DNA of 64,000 nucleotides from Cymodocea nodosa (taxonomy: Eukaryota; Streptophyta; Magnoliopsida; Alismatales; Cymodoceaceae), in NCBI GenBank assembly GCA_036874045.1, contig CM072347.1, forward strand, positions 8,496,501 through 8,560,500. The letters are read 5' to 3'. Under the pieces are notes generated by a model that made no database searches, had not been told where the DNA came from, and saw only the letters and a list, made by a program, of their open reading frames with translations. Made by a program: the position numbers and the translations under genes. This document shows, piece by piece, positions 33,479 through 44,981 of the stretch (position 1 is the stretch's first letter; each line of letters opens with the position of its first letter).

Positions 33479-34606
33479 TGTGTAAATTGAATAGGTCAAT
33501 ATATAGTTTGAAATAAGCATCTAGACAATGGTATCACAAGTTTTATGATATGATTGTTAGAATGAGATTTGTTTTAAACAATTTAGATTATTGTATATAT
33601 GTCAAGAAAAGTGAGAGCAAGTTTATTATATTATCCTTGTAAGTGGATGATATTTTGCTCGTCAAAAATGATACTAATATGTTGAATAAAATAAAGGAAA
33701 AACTTAGTAAGAAGTTTGAGATGAAGGACATAGGGAAGCATATTATGTTCTTAGAATTCATATCCTTAGAGATAAAAAATCTAGAATATTAAGTATAACT
33801 TAGGAAAAATACCTATGTATAGTGCTAAAAAAGTTTAAAATGGAAAATTATTCCTTAATTGCTATACCATATATTTTTGAGAAATGGTTGAGTAAAGACC
33901 AATGTCTTAGAAAGAGAAAGAAAACTTTAAAAGCACATTATGCCTAAGTGGTCAAAAGTTTGATATATGTTATATTGTGTACTAGATTGGACTTGACATA
34001 TATTATAAGTATTATTAGTTGATATCAAATTAATCTTGAAACAAAACATCGAGAAACTATCAAAAGAGTTATGAAATATATAGAATGAACTTTGCATTGT
34101 AAGTTAACTTATCAAGTGGAAGAGTCTCAAGTGCTTGGTTATATAGATGATGAGAAGTCTACTTCAAGATATGTATTTATCTTTAAATGTACATTTGTAT
34201 CTTAAGGAAGTAAAAAAAGAAGATGTGTAGAGAAATACATACAAGAAATTGAATATGTTGTTTGTAGTTTAGTTACATCACACTGCTTGAATTAAGAGAT
34301 TTATAAATGATTTAAATTTCAATTTGATAAATGGTCCAATAAAAATATATTATGATACTAAGCATCAATTAGTCTTATATATAGTGGTGTAAATATATCA
34401 AAGGAATAACATATTAACATACATTATCACTATGTTTGTGATATTATGAAAATGGAGAAATAAAGTTGAGTTATATACCCACTTCTAATATAGTTTTTGA
34501 TCCTTTGATAAAAAGAATTCCAATAGAGAGATTCATTAAGTTTGTAAACTTAATGAGATTAATAAATATTTTTATAGATGATGAAAATGAAGAACATTCT
34601 CATGAA
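33479..34606 (+). pseudogene. Copia element F, RT and RNase H (right part, broken)
   Basis: RT resumes with CKLNRSIYSLK and SRQWYHKFYDMI, then VDDILLV (about 33645), where the Tyr before VDD is a stop, and KKFEMKDIGKHIMFLEF. The RNase H part is badly decayed, with LGYIDDEKSTSRY-like remains at about 34135 and the C-terminal YIPTSNIVFDPLIKRIP at about 34476. The frame changes several times. The style is that of non-SIRE copia lineages; the exact lineage is unclear. Confidence 0.75.
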
Positions 34607-34999
34607 TAGTAGGAGTAGAAAATCCATATGTTTCACAAATAGTAAGAGTGGAAATTAAAGTTATACATCTCAATGCATGGACTTGTATACATGATCTTTA
34701 TAACTAAGTGAGAGATGTTGAAATGATGGACAAAAAGACCATTGAAAATGGAAAATGGGGGAAGAGAGAGGAAATGGTCGATCGTTTCTTACCCATCCAT
34801 GCATTGAAGGTTGCTAAATTTAATGTCCAATGGTTACAAATTTGGTGAAGGAGTCGTTGGAAGTAGAGAGAGGTGAGGGTATTTGGTTCTTACAAATAGA
34901 AGTAGATGGAGGAAGGAAAATCCATCCTAAAATCAAAAGAAAAAACCTACTACTCATGGTGTTCCAAAAGTTTCGTCAGAATCTTTATCTTCTCTTTCT
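34607..34999 (+). mobile_element. Start of element F 3' LTR, truncated
   Basis: CTAAGTGAGAGA (34704-34715) is a copia-type purine tract and TGTTGAAATGATGG begins at 34716. About 280 bp of LTR-like sequence follow before the fragment of another copia starts near 35000. There is no coding potential beyond short frames. Confidence 0.5.
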
Positions 35000-35143
35000 T
35001 TGTCACTAACATCAAAAGACAACAATATTTGCCCTCAACCCTAGCTTGTGATTTGTTGACTAAACCATTGCCACAAGATCACTTTTAGGAGCTCTGTTCC
35101 AAGCTTCCTCTTCGATAAACTTTGAGTTTCACTTGTAGGGGTG
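35000..35143 (+). pseudogene. Copia element G, RNase H C-terminal fragment
   Basis: LACDLLTKPLPQDHF, then a stop and ELCSKLPLR (about 35040-35118), is the standard end of a plant copia RNase H. TAGGGGTG at 35137-35144 is a purine tract. This is a separate 3' end, since it lies after the LTR start of element F. Confidence 0.75.
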
Positions 35144-35450
35144 TGTTAAAGGTTATTTGTAACAATCTTAACTATTTCTAACTAATTATTCTCTATTTTT
35201 ATTCTGTTTAAGTGCTTCTAGAATGTTTAAAAGTGCATTATATATTATGTACCTTGTATCTTGCCAAGGGAAAATATACAAGGCTCCACCTAGTTCGAAC
35301 AATGAGACCCACCTTCAAGTCCATGATGGAAAAATATCATTGGAATTCCTTGTTAATTGGAAGAATGTATATGTATTTGCAATCTTGAACTTCCTTAAAT
35401 CAAGGTCAAGACATAAACTAAACAAGTCTAACCTTTTACAGCAATAGACA
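35144..35450 (+). mobile_element. Presumed LTR remnant after copia G
   Basis: TGTTAAAGGTTATTTG begins right after the purine tract. A small inverted repeat, ACCTTGTAT with ATACAAGGC, spans about 35251-35285. The end of the LTR was not located. No gene is seen. Confidence 0.4.
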
Positions 35451-37500
35451 TGTAATTACTATTACATTAAATCTACAATTTCTTTTGGTCTAACCTGCCT
35501 ATCTACAATCATCACCAGGCTACATAGAATGTGTAAATAAAAGAATCTAAAGTGTTACAAAAATAAATGTGTTACATGAGCATAAAAATCAACTTCAATG
35601 TTCAGATGATTACATTACATGAACCCACAAATCATATTAAATATGCATAAATGTCATGTTTCCCTTTATTTACGATGTTCTAAATGAAATGAAAAAATAC
35701 CGTCCTAGCCTTTTGGAATCATCTCCAACCTTTTCTTCTACAATCTCTATACCTCCTTCCTCTTGGATTGTATTATAAGTTAGTGTTACATATATTAGAA
35801 AGGGCTGTTATAGGAGAGTGGCTAAGTTGATCTCTCCAAAGTATACAAAAATTCTTTTCAACTCCTTTGTGCTCCTTGGACTTCCTGTTAAACAATCTTG
35901 GACTCCTCATGAAGCCCAAGAAATAACGTAGGTCGTAATACTTGTTCAACGAAATCTACAATATCAATATATGTCAGCCTAAGTAACATGTGAACAAGGT
36001 AAAGAATAAGCGTACGTAAAAATAGAACTAAAATGTTAACTGCTAACAAGAGAACTGATCATCATATAACCCTCCAAGTACCCAATGTCCATACATTAGT
36101 ACTAGCTGCTCGTTTATATTGGTTTCTTTCTTCTTCAGGTTAACCAAGAGGTAATCAAAGCCTGCATTACTGCATGTGAAGTTAACAATTCAACGTAGAG
36201 AAATTATCAAGAAATGTATATTGTTTAAAATTTACATTCCTGACCATTTCAATCTCAATTAAGAAACAAAAACGTACGTAGCAAATTAATACAACTTCAT
36301 AGTTGCAACATAGTCATTGGTTTGCAATGATATATTCTCTAACTTTTCTCAAAATAACTTTTCTAATAATTAGATGTGTCCCTGTGAGATAGTAATGATC
36401 TGAGATCGATCTCTTCTTAATTTCCACTAAAATTTATTCTCCCTCCTATCATCCACAGACCAAAGAACAATGCCAACTTCGATCAATAGTTATGCATGTA
36501 AGTAGTTTCAACAAACTATTGAAGCTACCCTTACCAACATCAACGGGCTAGAGTAGACTATCTGACAAATATCCGTCCATCTTCAGCATGTTCCCCATGT
36601 AAAAATGTGATCAAAGGAAGTTTGCCTAATGATCTTCTAATGTTCAATATGAAAATCTCTTTGTAGTTCTACAAAAGTGTTTATAAACATTAATGTCTAC
36701 GAACGCATACTTTACAGGATGCTCCTCTCTTACCTGAACACAAACATATGTATTCGTATGATATTACAGACAAAACTAACATTAAAATAAACCTTTCGAT
36801 GTAGGTCTATCTGTTCTACTCTTGTTAGTTATTGACATCATTAATTACAGTAAGAAATGTTACCAAGCATTTTGATTGTAAAACATACTATATTGTGCTG
36901 TAAAACTTATTGCAATGTGGAGTTGTAACACAACTACTACATCGATGTGACAATTAATATTGTGACCTTTGAAAGTTTTGAAGAAGCCTTTTCTTGTCAA
37001 AGTCACTTTGAAGAAGGTCTTTTTTGTAAATTCCTAAAAAATTGTATAACCTCATATTTTTCACAAGGAAAAATGATAAATGTTGGTGTTTACAACAAAA
37101 GCTGTGGACACCCTTGACGAAGGACCTAGATCTACCCTCCTTTCTCTTTGGATGTCCGATTTAGGCATTGATCACCACCTAACATCAACTACCATTTATA
37201 AATTGCTCCTTCAAGCTTCGTTCGTAAATTGTAATTCGCTTCTTTCTCTCAAATGTTGCTCATGAATTGCACCTTTTTTCTCCCACTCCTGTACCAAGTG
37301 AATCGTGCCCCTCTCTTTTTCTTCGATCATCGCCCGTAAATTACACTTTCTTTTCTTGGTAAATTGTATTTTCCCTCTTAAACAATGGTCGTACATTGTG
37401 AGAAATTTTTTTGTAGACATTTTTTTTTATCGAAATTTTTTTGTAAACCTTCGTTCATGTTCTTCTTTAAAATGTCCAATCTAACTATCTCTGACAAAAT
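35451..37500 (-). other. Gene-flanking sequence with possible exons of an unknown minus-strand gene
   Basis: No transposon signature is recognised. On the minus strand three stretches look exon-like. One is about 36169-36050: a TTCACATGCAG acceptor, then AGFDYLLVNLKKKETNINEQ and LVLMYGHWVLGGLYDDQ. A second is about 36750-36690, with EHPVKYAFVDINVYKH. A third is about 36610-36535, with MLKMDGYLSDSLL, a stop and PVDVG before GTAAGGG. A further frame of about 65 codons lies at about 35950-35760. They do not join into one clean frame, and I do not recognise the protein. This may be a pseudogene or unrelated frames. Confidence 0.2.
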
Positions 37501-37559
37501 GCATTCTTTTCACAAAATTACAAAATTATCGTAGTTTCCAACGGTAAAAATGCATTCTT

Positions 37560-37755
37560 TTCACAAACGTGGGTGAGGTTACCTCTCTCTGTCGTCGTCC
37601 CATGACACGTGCGCGCTTGGTAAGGACGTCGACGACCGAGCCACTGCCAACCCGCACGTACCCGCAACCAACAACCCAAACCAGCGAACAAAAAGGACCG
37701 AACGGCGAGAGCGACGAGCGTGGGAAGCAAGAGGGAGAGAGCTGGCTTCCGTCCG
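37560..37755 (+). promoter_or_regulatory. GC-rich 5' region of the SLT-like gene
   Basis: The stretch before the start codon is strongly GC-rich and CpG-rich compared with the AT-rich sequence upstream of 37500, as expected for a 5' UTR/proximal promoter of a plant housekeeping-type gene. It includes ACACGTGCGCG (about 37605), a G-box-like ACGTG. The transcription start was not identified. Confidence 0.4.
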
Positions 37756-39966
37756 ATGGCTGGGGTGGGGCGTGCGCCGACCTACAAGTACTGGGACGAC
37801 TGCGTGGATCCGGAGGATATGAGGGAGATGTGGATGGACGAGGACGTGAGCAAGGAGTGGATCGGCGCAGGGGAGTCCGCCGACAGAAACGTCCTCCTCT
37901 CCCGAGACCCAGACGGCCAGACATTCCTAACTCAGACTGAGCTCATGGTGAGGTTATCCTTTGTTTTCTTGTTCTCTTCTCACTGTGACTGATAGGGGCT
38001 CTTGTTGCTTTTACAACAGCAAGTCCGCTAGAAATTTCTTTATAGATGTTAATTCTGTTAAAGACTATTTCTATTGCTGTTTTCCCCCTTCTTCTTGTGA
38101 TTGTTCCCTTGTACATTGCTTTCCAGGCCGTAACGGGAATAATCGTGCGCAGACACTACATGTCGCAGTTAAACCCGGTACTGTCTTTTTCATTTTCTAC
38201 TATTTCCTCCATTGTACCGGTGTACAATCTGTTCCCTTTCTTTTGTACCAGTTCCACGATATGGTTATTTGTTTGTCGTGATTTAATCATGTCTAACGCT
38301 CTACTCTTACTGCAGAATTCTTATCAATCCACATTTTCTGTATGCACATATAGGAAACATTCCTTGTAGGTGCAGAAATTTTCACCATAAATCATGTGGG
38401 GACGTAAGTGATTTTTAAATGAAAAAATCATGTGGAGACGGAAGTCATTTTTAAAATTCACTAATTTCTGTTAAATTTCAAACATTGTTTTTCAAATAAA
38501 AAAACTTAACAATTATAAGTCAGATTAAATGTAAATTCTAATACATAGTAGATTATACTATAGATTAACTATAAATTATTTTTTATTTCCGAAGAACTAA
38601 TTTAAACATTAGGTGCATACAAGGAAAATTTTGTGTAGGCACCTACAAGACTATTTTTCTGTAATATTATTTATAAATCATACAAATTCTGACTTAGTTC
38701 AATCAAGTTACTTGCCATGTAGCTTTCTCAGCCTTTTAAGATGAAGCATGGTACCTACTATAATGTCTAGAATGCTAATGGCTCACTCTACACTATGATA
38801 ACTGTTCATCTATTCTTGCCCTTTTTCTAGCAGTTCCACACTGCCAATTGTTTGCCTTATATGATAACAGTACATGCATTATTGTTTGCTGTTACGTAGA
38901 AACCAAATTTTATGAGCCAGAATTAAGGACACGCCTAATTCAATCAAATTGACTACCATTTGTAAATTCACTATATCTAGAAGGTTAATGCCTATTATTT
39001 TGGACTGCATGATTTCTTCCATTATTATATAAGACCTAGAAAATATTTTTCCTAATTATTAACAACCGGATACTCTTGCTGTAATAAATGTTCTCTTCAA
39101 TAGATTATGATGGATGTCTATCAAAACTCCAAATTGATCATGTCCTATAAATTTTTCTTGTTTACATTTGCATAAATATCTATTTTTTCATGACAAGGGA
39201 ATTAACCTGCTTGACAGACAATTACAATTACATTCATGATTTATCCTATTATCATGATTTATCTATTGGGATACAATTACATTCATGATTTATCCTATTA
39301 TCTGCTTTGCAGGATATGATCTGTGCAATTGCTGAAGTTGAAAGTTATAGACAACCTCTTGCATTACAGTATGATCATAAAACAAAGGAAACAAAGATAG
39401 GAATCATGCAAATATCCCAGACAACTGCTGAATGGCTTGCCAAGTGATGTTCAATTACTTTCATGCATGCAAATCTCTTGAAAGTATATCCAACTGTTTG
39501 TTGTGGATATATCAATAATGCAACCCTTATGCTCTGTTTTCTGAAACCTACAGGGAAATGGGTTACCGAGATTATGATATAGAAGAAAATCCAATGTTAC
39601 TGTACAGGCCTTTTGTGAACCTGTATTTTGGTGCTGCCTACATAAAATGGTTGTTTTTCTTTGATGGCAAGTAAGATCACTGTCATTTGTAATGTATTGA
39701 CTGCAGAACTGTTGTTCTCCTATTAGTTTATTAATTTAAAAAAAAAATTATCGTCTGTAGGGGTTACCCTTTTTATAGTAATTTTCCAAATTAAAAAATT
39801 TTAGTTATTAAGTTAAACCTATATCTGCAGAGAGAGAAGTGAAGAGTTTGTTGTAAGAGCTTATAAGGGTGGTACGAAGAAGGCAAATCACAAATCAACA
39901 TTGGATTATTTTTGTTGTTACCTTTCTGTCAGACAGAGCTTACCATGCAAGAGGTTGTTTCAATAA
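37756..39966 (+). CDS. SLT/lysozyme-like domain protein, five exons, 208 aa
   Basis: Exons 37756-37947, 38127-38177, 39313-39443, 39554-39670 and 39831-39966 join to 627 nt in frame, with GT-AG introns of 179, 1135, 110 and 160 bp. The start ATG 37756 is chosen because the family-like sequence (YKYWDDCVDPEDMREMWMDE) begins there; an in-frame GTG upstream is ignored. Residues 82-135 form a lytic-transglycosylase (SLT) core: AIAEVES with the candidate catalytic Glu91, then GIMQIS..TA at 111-119. YRPFVNLYFGAAYIKWL and EEFVVRAYKGGTKKANHKST complete the lysozyme-like fold. In bacteria such domains cleave peptidoglycan; in plants the substrate is not known to me. There is no signal peptide or membrane segment, so it is likely intracellular. 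The first exon is GC-rich, unlike the surroundings. Intron 2 holds a 28-bp direct repeat (about 39222 and 39272). Confidence 0.85.
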
Positions 39967-40503
39967 ATCTAATACATTCCCTGAATTCTGTTATTTTTTT
40001 CAATGGGATGAAATCTGTTTTACATTGCAGTTAAAATTTAAATTTTTTTTAATATTTTAACTTCAGTCAAAGTTGATCAATTCAAATTTTGTGACCAGAC
40101 AAACTCATTTGGTTGAGAAACATTTTTGTCTCAGATAGAGAACGTATAATAGAAACATTTTTGTTTCAGGATTTTTTGATTACATTTACCTGGGTTGAGA
40201 ATATTTTTAATTACATTTTTTCAGAAAATACTCTCACCTGACTATACCAAACTGATGGGTTGAATTTACCTGGATGCTTTTGATAATATTTTTCAAATTT
40301 AGGCCAGTATGAATCATATCTAGTTACCAAAAAAAGTGACAAATCTAGTGCATAGGATTGTCACCAATATAGGCGTTGACAACTTGATGTATCTGGTCAT
40401 CAATTCCTTTGATGGTATTGTTAAGCATTTTATTCATCTTATGATCTTACATTGCTCCACTAGTGTTCTATTATGTTAAATTCATAAAATACTGTTTTCC
40501 TTC
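39967..40503 (+). other. 3' UTR and downstream flank of the SLT-like gene
   Basis: AT-rich, non-coding. It ends at CCTTC (40499-40503), the left target duplication of the retroelement that follows. Candidate poly(A) signals are not distinctive. Confidence 0.4.
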
Positions 40504-43500
40504 TGTTAGGATCGTATGGACTTATCAGAAGAGGGGTGAATGATGAGTGTGTTATTCTAACAATATTTTGACTTAGTTAAAAGTTTGTAAATCTATATGC
40601 AATGGATATTTTGATGATTTTAGCAATTTATGCAAAAAAGACTAAAACAAGTAATTAAAACCACACAGATAGATTTTAAATGGTTTACCACTAACAGCTA
40701 GTTCACTCCTAAGATATAGTTTAGACTTCACTATTTTAATCTCTTACAACCCTTACTTTAAGGTAGAAGCAAGAACTAGTTATATTTGAGTTTTCTGGTC
40801 GTAGTTCTAACCAACACCTCTTAGAAAATTTCTAGTAGAAATTTCAGCAAACTAATGAGTTATTCTTTAATCAGAGATTTTAGCATAGAGAGCTTTTTGC
40901 ACTTAAGTTAACTTGAGAAATCTTCAACTTAAACTTGTGTCTGTAATGATTTTGAATTTTCTTTCTTTCATTCAATAGCTCTTATTGTATATATGTGTAT
41001 ATGATAATCGTTACTTTTATTTTCCACCTATTGATTATTCTTATACCAATAGGTATAATGATCAAATTTCTTTCAATGTTATTCAACCTGTTGTACTTAT
41101 TGATCAATCAGTTTTAAAAATAGTAAGTTACCGTTTTATTGACTATCAGAGATTCAAATTATTTCACTGCCTAAAACCCTTCGAAAAACATTAGTTGTTG
41201 TATTCAAACTATTTGAAAACTTGTTCAAACCTTTTGAAAATACTGGATAGTTATTTTAAACTCTTTGAAAACTTAAATAACTCTCCCTTTTTATTTGTCA
41301 CATAATAACTTAAAGTTTTGCACGTGAGGTTACTTGATTTCGGATTGTTTAACTTGAAATCTTCTGAAACTATCTGAAATACTTGACTAATCTTTCTTTT
41401 ATGTTTGCCACATGAATTTTTAAGTTCGGCATGTGAGGTCATTTAAATTCAAACTGTTTAGCTTGAAACATTTTGAAAAACTATGAAACATTCCGAACGT
41501 TTGTGAAACCTTCTGATCAATTGTGAAACCTTCCGATCAACTGTGAAACTATCCGAAACCGTGTGAAACCTTCTAATTAGTAGTGAAACTATCCAAAATA
41601 GTGTGAAACCTTTCGATCAATTGTGAAACTATCCGAAACAGTGTGAAACCTTCCGATCAGCTGTGAAACTAAATGAGTTCTTTCAGAGTTCTTCTAATTT
41701 AGTATTCAACCGACTTGTTTAACCTCTATTTGGTTTTTAACATGTTATCTGTACTTGTGAAATATATCTTAAGTCATCACATAGATTATTTGTATTATCA
41801 AAATACAAGAGTTCTAACCATTTTTTCCTTTTTGATAATGGTAAAGAACTTTATAGATATTTATATGTATTTCACTCTTTATATTGTTTCTATATAAAAA
41901 ATATCACATAAAAAAAAAATCTAAAGTTCTCCCCTTGTTTGTGTGCCGCCCTTTTATGAACATATATCAATTCCATATTTCTCCCTCTTTTTTGTCATTA
42001 TTCAAAAAGAGATGGTAAGTAGAAACAATATATTATTATGTTTGTTTCTTTCCTTTCCTCCTCTTGTCATATACCTTGAGTATCTACTATTAATGATCTA
42101 TTTTGACCTTTGTGTTTGCTTGTTCTTGCAGTCTTGCAAATTATACAAAAATTAAGGCTTTTGGTACTTAAATATTTTTAGGTTCAACAACATTAGTTCT
42201 TAAAATATTAAATTTATTGTCTCTTGGCAGTTACATGTGACCAGACCTTCTTTTAATGGTAAAGATTGTAGTGTTATCTTTGTAAGATCGAATCATGTCA
42301 CCATAGTAAAATACTTCTTGTGGTGTAACATACCTAATGTCATATTTAATTCTATTTTGACTTTAAGATCTTATTATTTTATCTAATCTTTTCTGTCTTT
42401 GTGTAAATTTATATATAGTATTTTTTAAATTAATAACTTCATTTTTTAGTATTGTATTTTCTTCTTTTAATTCAACATTGTTACAATTGTATTTATCTAT
42501 TTTAGTTTTCAAGTTTCGATTATCAACAAGAGTTTTTTCCAATTTAACAAAAACATCTTCTAAACAATTGTTCAAACTTTTGATATTTTTCTTGTAATTT
42601 TTGCATTTAATGTACAGATTATCTACTGTTGAAAGTAATATATTTACATCTACATTTTCATTTTCATTATCTAAATCTGAACAACATGGAGATGTAGAAC
42701 AAACCTTTTGTGCTGTAAAGCGTACGTTTGCTGCTACTTAATCCTTAGAATCTGAAGAATTGCTTGAAGAGCTATTGTCATCTTAAATAGCTTTTAGTGT
42801 CATTTTCTTTTTATTCTTCCACCTCTTCTTTTATCTTGCTAATCATCTTTTAATTGTAAGACATAGAAAACTTGTATATGCCCTTACCTTTTGTATTTGA
42901 AACATGTAGGAATCATGTTTTTTGAGGTACTAGTCTTACTATTTTTCTTCATAAATTTTCTAAAATTTCTTACCAGTAATAAAATTTCATCATCATTTGA
43001 GCTTTGAAACTCCTTAGTTAAAGGGAAGGCAATTTCTTTCTTTTTCTTAGTTTTCTTTTCAATAGCTTATTCCTGTTCTTTTCAATCTTTCATTTGAACC
43101 TCATGGGTCAGTAGATTACTCATTAATTCTTCCATAGAATAGTGATTGAGGTATTTGAAGTTTTGAATGGAAGTGGATTTTTATTTCCACTCTATAGTCA
43201 AGTTTCTCAAGATTTTCTATACCTGTTTATGCATAGAAAATTTCTTTCCCAAGCTTCTTAGACTGTTAATAATTTTAGTAAATCTGAAAAATATCTCAAT
43301 TATAGATTCATTTTCATTTATCTTAAATAATTTAAATTTTCTTAACAAAATACTGATTTTTGTATTATTTACTTGGTTAGTATCTTCATGTGTAACTTAA
43401 AGAGTTTTCCAAACCTTATGAGTAAATTTATATATAGAAATTTTATTGTACTATTCAACAGATAGTACACAATAAATAGCATTCAACTCTCGAACATCCA

Positions 43501-44976
43501 TTTGGATGAGTTTCTCATCCTCCTTAGTCTAGTTCATTTCATGATTGGTAGGTAAAGATGTTTCATGAATAATCATTTTTTAGAGTTTTACATTAAAACT
43601 TCTGAGGAAATACTTTATTCTATTTTTCTAATAATTATAATTGGATCTATCAAATAGAGAAGGTCTATGAATATTTTGATCCTCAGCAAATTGAATTATA
43701 AATCTCAGATGGTTAAATCTTTGCTCTGATATCAGAGAAGGGATTAACTTTGCTCTGATATCAATTGTTAGGATCGTATGGACTTACCAAAGGAAGGATG
43801 AATGATAAGTGTGTTATTCTAACAATATTTTGACTTAATTAAAAGCTTGTGAATCTATATGCATTGAATATTTGATGATTCTAGCAATTTATGTAGAAAA
43901 GACTAAAACAAGTAATTAAAACCACACAGATAAATTTTTAAGTAGTTCACTACTAACGGTTTGTTCACCCTTAAGATCTAGTTTGAACATCATTATCTCA
44001 ATCTCTTACAACCTTTACTTTAAGGTAAAAGTAAAAACCAACCACACTTGAGTTTTTTGATTGTAGCTTTAACCAACATCTTTTAGAAGTTTTTTGATAG
44101 AAATTTTAACAAACCAATGAGTTATTCTTTAATCAGAGATTTTAGCATAGAGAGCTTTTTGCACTTAAGTCAGCTTGAGAAATCTTCAACTTGAACTTGT
44201 TGTATCTGTAATGATTCTAGATTTTCTTTCTTTCACTCAATAGCTCTTATTGTATATGTGTGTATATGATAATCGTTACTTTTCTTTTCCACCTATTGAT
44301 CATTCTTATATCAATAGATGTAATGATCAAATTTCTTTCAATGTTATTCAATTTGTTGTACTTACTAATCAATCAGTCTTAAAAATGATAAGTTACTGTT
44401 TTACTGACTATTAGAGATTCAAATTATTTCACTACCTGAAACCCTCCAAAAAACTTTAACTGCTATTTTCAAACTATTCAAAAACTTGTTCAAACCTTTT
44501 GAAAATACTAGATAGTTATTTCAAACTCTTCGAAAGCTTAAATAACTTTCCCTTTTTACTTGTCACATAGTAACTTAAGTTTTGCATGTGAGGTTACTTG
44601 ATTTCAGACTGTTTAACTTGAAACTTTTCGAAACTATCCAAAATACTTGAGTAATCTTTCTTTCATATTTGTCACATGAATTTTTAAGTTCGACACGTGA
44701 GGTCATTTAGATTCGAACTATTTAGCTTGAAACCTTTTGAAAAACTGTAAAACCTTTTGATCAGTTGTGAAACTATTTGAAACAATGTGAAACCTTCCGA
44801 TCAGTTGTGAAACTAAATGAGGTCTTTCAAAGTTCTTTTGATTCAGCATTTGACTGGCTTGTTTGACCTCTGCTTGGTTTTTGACATTTCATCTGTAAAA
44901 TACATCTTAACCTGTAAAATACATCTAAAGTCCTCACATAAATTATTTGCATTATCAAAACATAAGAGTTCTAACA
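40504..44976 (-). mobile_element. Complete non-autonomous SIRE-like copia element (gag only)
   Basis: The 4473-bp element is flanked by CCTTC at 40499-40503 and 44977-44981. The 3' LTR is 40504-41820 and the 5' LTR 43766-44976; both end with TGTTAGGATCGTATGG on the plus strand and begin TGTTAGAACTC (or TGGTTAGAACTC) on the minus strand. Next to the 5' LTR, 43749-43763 read TGATATCAGAGC on the minus strand, an initiator-Met-type primer site with one change from TGGTATCAGAGC. A purine tract (AAAAAGGAAAAAA, minus) precedes the 3' LTR. The interior is only 1.95 kb and has gag but no protease, integrase, RT or RNase H, so movement would need proteins from an autonomous relative such as element D. 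Confidence 0.88.
42000..43745 (-). pseudogene. SIRE-like gag remnant
   Basis: Read on the minus strand from about 43745: a UBN2-type gag start (PSLFDRSNYNY), ELNAIYCVLSVE (about 43480), LLRKFKLFKINENESIIEIF (about 43330) and SMEELMSNLLTHEVQMKD (about 43125). A CFKYK.GHI zinc-knuckle remnant follows at about 42905. A coiled-coil segment (42575-42363, KEENTILKNEVINLKNTIYK then FTQRQKRLDKIIRS) matches the C-terminal part typical of SIRE gag proteins. Several stops and frame changes are present. The frame runs out near 42360 and no pol follows. Confidence 0.75.
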
Positions 44977-44981
44977 CCTTC

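Noticed and set aside
37526..37924. Minus-strand frame of 132 codons and plus-strand frames 37569-37940 over the first exon
   Set aside because: They are shadows of the GC-rich first exon and 5' region of the SLT-like gene and have no conserved content.
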